5,025 bases of DNA from Methylovulum sp. Lineage in GTDB: Bacteria > Pseudomonadota > Gammaproteobacteria > Methylococcales > Methylomonadaceae. The DNA is taken from positions 1-5,025 of the forward strand of contig JAQTNZ010000260.1 of the NCBI GenBank assembly GCA_028713595.1. Direction: 5' to 3'. The stretch's first letter is position 1. Each line of letters starts with the position of its first letter. Both the position numbers and the translations under genes were made by a program. Below are positions 1-5,008 of this stretch, one piece after another. The notes beneath the pieces were generated by a model. It ran no database searches, was not told the DNA's origin, and saw only the letters and a list, made by a program, of their open reading frames with translations.

Positions 1-15
1 TTCATTTAATTCAGT

Positions 16-29
16 GGGCACGGCTGCCC
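16..29. repeat. Short palindrome (5-bp stem, 4-nt loop)
   Basis: GGGCA (16-20) and TGCCC (25-29) are perfect complements around a CGGC loop. It sits at the left edge of a patchwork of palindromes running to 175. It has no T-run and no visible gene beside it, so I read it as a fragment of a dispersed palindromic repeat rather than a terminator. A 5-bp stem alone could occur by chance; the clustering with other palindromes is what makes it worth recording. Confidence 0.3.
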
Positions 30-68
30 GTCATCCAAGGACGCGCCGCCGTTACATCCAAAAGACCA

Positions 69-82
69 ACGCCATAAGGCGT
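69..82. repeat. Short palindrome (5-bp stem, ATAA loop)
   Basis: ACGCC (69-73) and GGCGT (78-82) pair perfectly around ATAA. It lies 5 bp from the 34-bp repeat at 88-121 and may be part of the same composite intergenic element. No function can be assigned from the sequence. Confidence 0.35.
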
Positions 83-87
83 ATTCC

Positions 88-121
88 GTAAAGTGCAATA
101 GGCGATAGCCGTATTGCACCG
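88..121 (+). repeat. 34-bp palindromic repeat, copy A
   Basis: GTGCAATA (93-100) and TATTGCAC (112-119) form an 8-bp perfect stem. Inside it lies GGCGATAGCC (101-110), itself a 3-bp stem with a GATA loop. The flanks GTA (88-90) and CCG (119-121) are shared with copy B at 142-175, which lies in inverted orientation 20 bp away. The core GGCGATAGCCG is identical in both copies, while the outer stems differ by paired, complementary changes. It resembles REP-like extragenic palindromes. Mobility is not shown; a role in mRNA 3'-end protection or as a nucleoid-protein site is only an inference. Confidence 0.75.
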
Positions 122-141
122 CATGTTCACTTACACTCTTT

Positions 142-175
142 CGGCGCATTACGGCTATCGCCTAATGCGCCCTAC
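142..175 (-). repeat. 34-bp palindromic repeat, copy B (inverted)
   Basis: GGCGCATTA (143-151) and TAATGCGCC (163-171) form a 9-bp perfect stem around the same core as copy A, read on the minus strand. The outer stem differs from copy A at two positions, and at each the opposite arm carries the compensating change. This copy also encodes the last six residues (VGRIRR) and the TAG stop (157-155) of the ankyrin gene, so the element joined or replaced the original end of that gene. There is no poly-T tract after the stem on the minus strand, so it is not a classical Rho-independent terminator, although it may protect the 3' end of the operon transcript. Confidence 0.75.
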
Positions 176-529
176 AGCAATTAGCCCGTAAGGTTGGTAG
201 TTATCGGATTCAGCAATATCAAATGGAGCCATTCCAGCTTTATTTTTACAGTCCAAATTGACTCCAACCTCTATGAGAATTTTTGCAGTACAATCCTGAC
301 GGCAAGATATGGCCTCATGCAACGGCGTATTTCCATCATTGTCTGCTAAATTTGCATCCGCCCCAGCTTCTAATAAGAATAATTGGATAGCAATTGCATC
401 TCCTAATATAGCCATCCAATGTAAGGGGGTTTTTCCATTATCTCCTCGGCTGTTAACACCAATATTTTTCACATTTTCAAAACTTGGCAAATCAGCTACA
501 TCAGAAAGTATCTCTTCAAGTGTCAACAT
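155..529 (-). CDS. Small ankyrin-repeat protein with repeat-derived C-terminus
   Basis: The product is 124 residues with no signal peptide or membrane segment, so it is probably cytoplasmic. Two clear ankyrin repeats are visible: residues 31-63 (TPLH at 34-37, ending EAGADANLAD) and 64-96 (TPLH at 68-71, ending EVGVNLDCKN). A third begins at 97 (APFDIAESDNYQ) but breaks off before its second helix. The last residues VGRIRR and the stop lie in palindromic repeat copy B, so the protein is probably shortened relative to its ancestor. Ankyrin repeats bind other proteins; no enzymatic domain is present and the partner is unknown. The ATG is 14 bp after the kinase stop, with AGGGGG ten bases upstream, so it is probably the last gene of the regulator-kinase operon. 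The coding sequence is visibly richer in A+T than the kinase gene, which hints at separate acquisition. Confidence 0.85.
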   Translation of the reverse strand: MLTLEEILSDVADLPSFENVKNIGVNSRGDNGKTPLHWMAILGDAIAIQLFLLEAGADANLADNDGNTPLHEAISCRQDCTAKILIEVGVNLDCKNKAGMAPFDIAESDNYQPYGLIAVGRIRR

Positions 530-539
530 AAAGTGTAAT

Positions 540-545
540 CCCCCT
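540..545 (-). promoter_or_regulatory. Ribosome binding site of ankyrin gene, overlapping kinase stop
   Basis: On the minus strand AGGGGG (545-540) lies ten bases before the ATG at 529 and shares bases with the TAG stop codon of the kinase gene (546-544). This placement supports the chosen start and suggests that ribosomes finishing the kinase can reinitiate on the ankyrin gene. Confidence 0.6.
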
Positions 546-1884
546 AAAGCAAAAATTCCACGCTAACCGCTGCGCCGCCTAAAAAGCTGGCTTCTATGCG
601 CAATGTGCCTTGGTAGACTTCGATGATTTCGGCGACGACGCTGAGGCCTAGGCCGTGGCCTGGGGTGGATTCGTCCGCCCGCCCGCCTCTTTTGAGGATA
701 TGGCTGATCTGTTCGGTGTTGATGCCGGGGCCATCGTCATGGATGCTAAGGGTCAAGCGTTGGTTTTCTTTATGGCCTTGGATTTCAACCCGCCGGTCGC
801 CCCATTTACAGGCGTTGTCGAGCAAGTTGCCGAGGATTTCGATCAGGTCGGCTTCATCACAGCGTAGGCGCAGGTGGGGGTCTACGCGGTTGCTGATCTG
901 GAGGTTTTTGTTGCGGTAGACTTTGCCAAGGGAGGCGGTGAGCCTATCGGCCACGCCGTGCACGGCGATGGCAGGGGCGGTGGCGGCGTGGCTGGCGGCG
1001 CCGGCGCGTTGCAGTTGCCGTTCGACAATGCGCATCATGCGGGCACTTTGTTCGGTCACGGATTCGGGCAGGGTTTCCGGTTGGTCAACCGCGCCTATCA
1101 ATACCGCCAGCGGCGTTTTTAGGCTGTGAGCCAAGTCCGCCAAGGCATTGCGGTAACGGGTTTGCCGCGCCCGCTCTTGGCTTAAGAGGCTATTGATGTG
1201 GTCGGTCAGTTGTTTGATTTCCCTAGGATAGTCGCCATTGATTTGGTTGCGCTCGCCGATTTCGATGGCGTTAAGTTCCCGCCGGACTTTGCGTAGGGGA
1301 TTTAAACCCCAGTGCAGCAACCAGATTTGTGAGGCCAGCAAGAGGATGGCGGCGCTGGCCAAGCCGCCCCATAAGCGTTGCCGATACAAGGTGATTTGCT
1401 GATGTAACGGCTGCAATTCATCCATCAGGTAAAAGTTAAAAGCATAAATGCCATTTTTCAGGGTGCGCTGGAACCCGAAACCTAATAGGCAATAGTCTTT
1501 GCCATCGGGCATGTGCACATCAGCCCAGTGTTTTTCGCCCACTTGTAGCACAAAGGGGGCTGGGGTTGGCCTATCCTGCAATGAGGGTGAGCGCCAGAGG
1601 GGGTTATCGCTCTGGTTGTTGCCGATAAAGGCATATAGCCCAGAATCCGGTAGGGCGAGCTGGGGGTAAGGCAGGTGGGTCGGTAGGGGCATGACTAGTT
1701 CGCCGGTCTCTTCCACTTCGGCTGCCGATAGCAGTTGATAGAGTTGCCCCATCATACGTTCACGCAAGGAGGCGCGGGCGGTTTCGACAAAGGCGGTATC
1801 TAAGACGGCGCCGGTGGCGGTCAGGAAAATGACCAAGACGAGGATGGCGGTGAGGTTGAGCCGGACATACAGCGAGTTTACCAT
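544..1884 (-). CDS. phoQ: PhoQ-like sensor histidine kinase
   Basis: This is a 446-residue inner-membrane sensor kinase that would autophosphorylate and pass phosphate to the regulator encoded just upstream. In order: transmembrane segment about 10-28, periplasmic sensor about 30-170, second membrane segment about 172-191, HAMP linker about 192-240, then dimerisation and catalytic domains. The H-box DLAHSLKTPLAVL places the phosphorylated His at 253 and is close to the PhoQ H-box. The N-box LGNLLDNACKW (351-361) has Asn353 and Asn357; the G1 box is DDGPGI (383-388) and the G2 box GHGLGL (409-414). E. coli PhoQ is about 486 residues, and the missing length is mostly in the sensor. The sensor lacks the run of acidic residues used for divalent cation sensing in enteric PhoQ, so the signal may differ. 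The gene starts 12 bp after the regulator stop with only a weak ribosome site (TTTAGG, overlapping that stop), suggesting translational coupling. The family call is strong; the exact gene name is an inference from similarity. Confidence 0.92.
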   Translation of the reverse strand: MVNSLYVRLNLTAILVLVIFLTATGAVLDTAFVETARASLRERMMGQLYQLLSAAEVEETGELVMPLPTHLPYPQLALPDSGLYAFIGNNQSDNPLWRSPSLQDRPTPAPFVLQVGEKHWADVHMPDGKDYCLLGFGFQRTLKNGIYAFNFYLMDELQPLHQQITLYRQRLWGGLASAAILLLASQIWLLHWGLNPLRKVRRELNAIEIGERNQINGDYPREIKQLTDHINSLLSQERARQTRYRNALADLAHSLKTPLAVLIGAVDQPETLPESVTEQSARMMRIVERQLQRAGAASHAATAPAIAVHGVADRLTASLGKVYRNKNLQISNRVDPHLRLRCDEADLIEILGNLLDNACKWGDRRVEIQGHKENQRLTLSIHDDGPGINTEQISHILKRGGRADESTPGHGLGLSVVAEIIEVYQGTLRIEASFLGGAAVSVEFLL

Positions 1885-1896
1885 GTGGGGGATTGC

Positions 1897-2562
1897 CTAA
1901 ATCAAGCGATAACCCCGGCCACGCACCGTTTCGATGGGGTTTTTAAGGCCGTCCGGGTCTAGTTTGCGGCGCAGACGGCCTACTACGACCGTCAGCACAT
2001 TGCTTTCGGGGTCGGTGTCGTGGGGATAGAGGTAGTCGCCCAGTTCATCTTTGGACACAATTTTCCCTTGTTGCCGCGCCAGATATTCCAGCATCCGGTA
2101 TTCAAAGCTGGTCAAGTCAATGTCCTGCCCGTCCATTGTGACCCGTTGGGTGTCTAGGTTGAGTGTCATATAGCCGCAATTGAGTAAGGATTGCGGCGCA
2201 CCTAGCGCCCTGCGTAATAATGCTTTGAGGCGGGCGGACAGCTCTTCCATCTGGAAAGGTTTCGCCAAATAATCATCGGCCCCGGCTTCCAGGCCTTCGA
2301 CCCGCTCTTGCCAGCGTCCGCGCGCGGTCAGCACTAGCACGGGCAAGGTGCTGCCCTGTTGGCGCAAGCGTTTGATGATCTCCAACCCCGATAAGCCGGG
2401 CAAGCCTAAGTCGATGATTGCCGCATCCAGCGGGTATTCGCTGGCTAGATATAGCCCTTCTAAGCCGTCCCCTGTCTCATCTAGGGTATAGCCTTCTTTG
2501 GTAAGTTGCCTACGGATTTGGGCGCGGATGTCGGTTTCATCCTCAATAATCAAAACACGCAT
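1897..2562 (-). CDS. phoP: PhoP-like OmpR-family response regulator
   Basis: This is a 221-residue cytoplasmic transcription factor, the usual length for the family. Receiver domain about 1-120: acidic pocket Glu7/Asp8, phospho-acceptor Asp51 in IIDLGLPG, Thr79 in LVLTAR, Lys101 in AKPF. The winged-helix DNA-binding domain spans about 125-221 and includes LTSFEYRMLEYL, KIVSKDEL, VVVGRLRRKL and the closing VRGRGYRLI. Features such as IIDLGLPG, LVLTARGRWQ, AGADDYLAKPF and LTSFEYRML resemble enteric PhoP more than OmpR or KdpE. It is the first gene of the operon with the kinase and ankyrin genes. The ATG has no clear Shine-Dalgarno sequence. A 121-bp inverted-repeat element ends 18 bp before it, so translation may depend on leader structure. 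A PhoP-box-like site with a -10 at 2813-2847 suggests autoregulation. Confidence 0.93.
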   Translation of the reverse strand: MRVLIIEDETDIRAQIRRQLTKEGYTLDETGDGLEGLYLASEYPLDAAIIDLGLPGLSGLEIIKRLRQQGSTLPVLVLTARGRWQERVEGLEAGADDYLAKPFQMEELSARLKALLRRALGAPQSLLNCGYMTLNLDTQRVTMDGQDIDLTSFEYRMLEYLARQQGKIVSKDELGDYLYPHDTDPESNVLTVVVGRLRRKLDPDGLKNPIETVRGRGYRLI

Positions 2563-2580
2563 AGTTTATCGTCATGGGGA

Positions 2581-2701
2581 ATATACTTCAAACGGTCACG
2601 TTTTCGGTTTTTAGTGTGAAGGAGCGCGGGCATCCTGCCCGCTAGTTGCGGTCAAGAAACCTAAGCTCCAAAAACCGAAAACTTGACCGTTCAGAGTATA
2701 T
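2581..2701. mobile_element. MITE-like element with 32-bp imperfect terminal inverted repeats
   Basis: The left arm (2581-2612) and the reverse complement of the right arm (2670-2701) match at 28 of 32 positions; the mismatches are arm positions 8, 9, 10 and 19. GGAGC (2621-2625) and GCTCC (2665-2669) extend the pairing inwards. The centre carries a perfect 7-bp stem, GCGGGCA (2626-2632) with TGCCCGC (2636-2642), around a 3-nt loop. There is no room for a transposase, so if mobile it is non-autonomous. Both ends read TATA-C and G-TATA, so a TA target duplication of the IS630/mariner kind is possible but cannot be separated from the palindromic ends. The alternative is a purpose-built leader hairpin of the phoP-like operon: transcribed leftwards it would fold into one long stem ending 18 nt before the start codon. 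Confidence 0.65.
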
Positions 2702-2812
2702 ATCAGGTTACGTTGCCTTAAACCCGCTGGCAGAAAGCTACCCTAGCCTTTCACTATTATTACCTTCGGCGGCACACTCTAAAAAAACAGCAATAGAACC
2801 ACAAAGTTATTG

Positions 2813-2847
2813 ATTATAACGCGGCGATTGTGAACGGATTGTTAACG
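2813..2847 (-). promoter_or_regulatory. Predicted autoregulated promoter with PhoP-box-like site
   Basis: On the minus strand, CGTTAA (2847-2842), a 5-bp gap, and CGTTCA (2836-2831) are followed by 12 bp and a consensus -10 TATAAT (2818-2813). Known enteric PhoP boxes are two (T/G)GTTTA hexamers 5 bp apart, about 12 bp upstream of the -10 and replacing the -35. The spacing matches exactly, and each hexamer matches TGTTTA at four of six positions. No good -35 hexamer is present, which fits an activator-dependent promoter. Transcription would begin near 2806 and give a leader of about 240 nt that includes the inverted-repeat element. Confidence 0.55.
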
Positions 2848-2887
2848 GGAAAACGCACTCGCATGACGGCATGTTGTCCGGTATTAT
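2829..2887 (+). promoter_or_regulatory. Possible plus-strand promoter with 11-bp-period direct repeat
   Basis: TGTGAACGG (2829-2837) and TGTTAACGG (2840-2848) are direct repeats with an 11-bp period, the helical-turn spacing used by OmpR/PhoP-family dimers. These are the same bases as the minus-strand box. TATTAT (2882-2887) is a plausible -10 with no -35 at 16-18 bp. If used, the box would be centred roughly 55 bp upstream of transcription start. The plus-strand role is weaker than the minus-strand one because the spacing is not the usual PhoP arrangement. Confidence 0.35.
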
Positions 2888-2918
2888 GACCGAATAACCT
2901 CACTTTCGGAACCTAACC

Positions 2919-3845
2919 ATGAGCTTATTCCGTTATTTTTGCCCGGCCGGCACAGCCTTAAAACGCTACGCCCTACTGATAGGCTGGTCGTTTTGGCTGG
3001 CCGTTTTGCCAGTGGGCGCATTCACATTAACCGCACAAGTGACCGATGGTGGCGGGCGGATCGCCGCCTTGCCCCATGGCATAGACTGCGCCCCTTATTG
3101 CACTATCGAAACATCCGCTAAGGCCATGGCCCATTTGTTCGCGATACCTGATAAAGGCTACCGCTTGCAGGGCTGGGAAGGTGGCTGCGCCGATACTTTA
3201 GGCCCGCTATGCACCCTTAAGGTCATGGGGAACAGCACGGTGGTGGCACGTTTTGTCAAAGCCCCAACCTCGCAAAAACCGGCCAAGGTGTTGCTGTTGC
3301 TGCATGGCGAAGGGGTCAAGCACACGGTTTGGAACGAGTTTGTCAAACAGCGTTTCAATAACCGTTGTCCGGTCATTTACGGCGGCGTTGTTTTGGGTGA
3401 TGACGCATTCGACCCCGACAATAAGGTGTACTGCTACCGGATTGCGTTTGGTTATTACGATATGCTCAACCTTAGTATGACCGGCCATAATCCCCCTAAA
3501 CCACCTTCCAGCACACGTCTGGGTTATGAAGTTCGGGCGGCGGTATTGGGCGTGTTGGATCGCCATCCCAACGCCAGTTTGACTTTGGTCGGGCAAGCAC
3601 GCGGGGCAGTGGCGGCACAGGCTTTTTTACAAACCGATTGCGAGGAACGTAAGCATATAGTGGGCCTGTTAGCACTGGAGCAAAACGCCCCTAACAACAC
3701 CCCTGCCCTGACTGGCTTGCTCCGTACCGCAAGCGCCTCGCCCCGCCACACCGCCACCCTTACGCTTAAGGCGACACCGGAAGAGGATGCGCAACTGAGC
3801 GCCGCCCTCGCCCAACTGAACCAGTCTTGGTGGCTGGGGAGGTGA
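2919..3845 (+). CDS. Exported InlB-like repeat plus alpha/beta-hydrolase-like protein, catalytic Ser replaced
   Basis: The product has 308 residues. An N-terminal signal sequence has Lys15/Arg16 and a hydrophobic core to about 30, with a likely cut at PVGA|F (34/35). Residues 35-112 form a small beta domain of the extracytoplasmic 'bacterial repeat' type (DGGGRI, GIDCAPYC, GYRLQGWEGGC, CTLKVMGNSTVVARF), with Cys57, 61, 90 and 98 probably in disulfides. Residues 122-300 look like an alpha/beta-hydrolase of the lipase/esterase kind: the first strand ends LLLLHG (125-130), and Cys150 and Cys172 may pair. The nucleophile elbow LVGQARGAVAAQAFL has Ala227 (codon GCA) where GxSxG needs Ser. Only 79 residues follow, and no clear catalytic Asp or His strand is seen. 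A classical lipase reaction is therefore unlikely; binding or scaffolding is more plausible. ATG 2919 is preceded by a weak CGGAA 8 bp upstream. The gene overlaps the next one at GTGA. Confidence 0.82.
   Translation: MSLFRYFCPAGTALKRYALLIGWSFWLAVLPVGAFTLTAQVTDGGGRIAALPHGIDCAPYCTIETSAKAMAHLFAIPDKGYRLQGWEGGCADTLGPLCTLKVMGNSTVVARFVKAPTSQKPAKVLLLLHGEGVKHTVWNEFVKQRFNNRCPVIYGGVVLGDDAFDPDNKVYCYRIAFGYYDMLNLSMTGHNPPKPPSSTRLGYEVRAAVLGVLDRHPNASLTLVGQARGAVAAQAFLQTDCEERKHIVGLLALEQNAPNNTPALTGLLRTASASPRHTATLTLKATPEEDAQLSAALAQLNQSWWLGR
3836..3845 (+). promoter_or_regulatory. GTGA stop/start overlap with strong Shine-Dalgarno-like sequence
   Basis: GTG (3842-3844) overlaps the TGA stop (3843-3845) of the upstream gene, a classic reinitiation junction. 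GGGGAGGTGATT (3836-3847) contains a near-perfect match to the anti-Shine-Dalgarno sequence, but it overlaps the start rather than preceding it. It could hold the terminating ribosome in place for reinitiation. This decides the start chosen for the HEAT-like gene. Confidence 0.5.
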
Positions 3846-5008
3846 TTATCCGCCCCCTACCCGCGCTAGTTTGCCTATTGCTTATCCTAATGCCTGGTAT
3901 TGGGAGCTGGCAAGCTTACTATGCGCGTCCTAGCCAAGACAACCGCTTTGATGCAGATAGTTGGGGCAAACCTTCCCGCACCCACACCTTTACAGGTCGG
4001 CTTGCGCAGACCAGCCTAGACCAGGCCGCTAGCACTGAGTTGACTATACCGCTGACGCTACCTACAGCCCCGCCGGAACGCACTTCGATACAAATGTGGC
4101 AACAGTTGGAAGTGTTGCTGTCACAGGCACAATACCAGCAAATCCCTATCATCTCGGCCTTGCTGGCCGAAACCTTGCGCAAACAACCTGATCCCGACGT
4201 GTATCAGCGTATCATTAATATGCTGATGCAGAGGGATGTGCCTATGGAAGTTAAAGCTATCCTGCTCGATTTATTGGCCGAAACCGCCACCACCGAGGCA
4301 CTGGAACAACTGCTTGATTTGGCGGCACTAGGGCAAGAAGCGGATTCGTCCTTATCTATGTTGGTCTTGCAAGCTATCGCCCGTATTGGTGACAGCCGTT
4401 GGGATGGGCTATTCCATGAAGAGCTGTCGCCTATTTTGGAAACCGCTTGGTCTGACCCTAGCAACACCGATCCGGCTTTTTTGGCGGCTATTGGTAAAGC
4501 CATTGCTACGGTAGGCGCTCCCCAAGGCGTGGAGCAGTTATTACAAACTGTATCGGGAAGCAACGCCAATAAAAACACAGAAACCACCCACCGTATCAAA
4601 CAGGAGGTGGCTTTTAAGGCCATTCCCCAAGTCCGCAACCCTGCCGCCGTTGATGTATTAGCCACCCGCTTAGAGCAAGAGCCTTTAGGAACCGCTGCCT
4701 TTGAGGTCAGCGGCACCGCTTTGGCAAAAATAGGCAACCCTATCGCCACTCAGAAAATAGCCCATTGGGCTAAGGGCGCCCCTACTGAGGGTGCCAGAAA
4801 CCTTAAGGACTGGTTGGCCAACGTCCATGATGAAGGCTCTCTGGCCTCGCTTTCGGCAATAGCCCAGACAGAGTTTAAAAGCCCTGCCATCGGGGCGGTG
4901 ATGGCGCAGGTTGCCGCCAATACCCAACCCAAAACGGCATCACCGACACACACCCTCGCGGGGCATGGCATAGCCCATTTGCAACAAGGTATGAAGATCA
5001 ATAAATAA
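3842..5008 (+). CDS. HEAT-repeat-like exported or membrane-anchored protein
   Basis: Read from GTG 3842, the product has 388 residues. Alternative in-frame starts TTG 3827 and GTG 3830 have no ribosome site; the first ATG (residue 17) would cut into the hydrophobic segment. Residues 5-22 (PLPALVCLLLILMPGIGS) form a signal peptide or membrane anchor, followed by a polar and Pro/Thr-rich linker to about 82. Residues 83-358 are almost wholly helical, with recurrent HEAT-like turns: AIARIGDSR (178-186), AIATVGAPQG (220-229), AIPQVRNPAA (260-269) and ALAKIGNPIA (293-302), each followed by an amphipathic helix. HEAT repeats form solenoids that bind other proteins; no enzymatic motif is visible. The C-terminus (360-388) is low in order and contains His and Lys residues. 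The coupling suggests it works in the periplasm with the hydrolase-like protein. It lacks the motifs of known lipase foldases, although the arrangement (anchor, Pro-rich linker, helical domain, directly downstream of a lipase-like gene) is similar. Confidence 0.8.
   Translation: MIIRPLPALVCLLLILMPGIGSWQAYYARPSQDNRFDADSWGKPSRTHTFTGRLAQTSLDQAASTELTIPLTLPTAPPERTSIQMWQQLEVLLSQAQYQQIPIISALLAETLRKQPDPDVYQRIINMLMQRDVPMEVKAILLDLLAETATTEALEQLLDLAALGQEADSSLSMLVLQAIARIGDSRWDGLFHEELSPILETAWSDPSNTDPAFLAAIGKAIATVGAPQGVEQLLQTVSGSNANKNTETTHRIKQEVAFKAIPQVRNPAAVDVLATRLEQEPLGTAAFEVSGTALAKIGNPIATQKIAHWAKGAPTEGARNLKDWLANVHDEGSLASLSAIAQTEFKSPAIGAVMAQVAANTQPKTASPTHTLAGHGIAHLQQGMKINK

Larger units (their letters stand above)
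2563..2918. other. Divergent intergenic region (356 bp)
   Basis: No credible coding sequence lies here. The left third is filled by the inverted-repeat element (2581-2701). The middle (2702-2812) shows only an A-tract (2780-2787) and no motif I can name. The right part carries a minus-strand promoter with a PhoP-box-like site and a possible plus-strand -10. This is the only candidate control region for both divergent gene sets. Confidence 0.7.

Noticed and set aside
143..171. Rho-independent terminator for the minus-strand operon
   Set aside because: The stem is strong, but on the minus strand it is followed by GAAAGAG rather than a T-run, and the ankyrin stop codon lies inside it.
88..175. 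CRISPR-like repeats
   Set aside because: There are only two copies, in inverted orientation, both palindromic and with a 20-bp gap; this is not a direct-repeat array.
309..566. 85-codon plus-strand open frame opposite the ankyrin gene
   Set aside because: The minus-strand frame has two clear TPLH ankyrin repeats and a ribosome site; the plus-strand product has no recognisable features.
623..1129. Several plus-strand open frames over the kinase gene
   Set aside because: They are shadows of the kinase coding sequence, which carries all four kinase boxes in the minus-strand frame.
2683..2702. Promoter within the inverted-repeat element (TTGACC followed by TATATA)
   Set aside because: The gap between the hexamers is only 8 bp, far from the 16-18 bp needed.
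3207..3596. 129-codon open frame on the minus strand
   Set aside because: It is antisense to the hydrolase-like gene, with no domain, and the plus-strand gene has convincing motifs through the same stretch.
3827..3829. TTG as the start codon of the HEAT-like gene
   Set aside because: No ribosome site precedes it, while GTG at 3842 gives a GTGA junction with the upstream stop and a cleaner signal sequence. It is not formally excluded.
4204..4749. 181-codon open frame on the minus strand
   Set aside because: It lies wholly inside the HEAT-like gene on the opposite strand, has an amino-acid mix rich in Ser/Ala/Cys typical of antisense reading, and has no ribosome site or recognisable domain.
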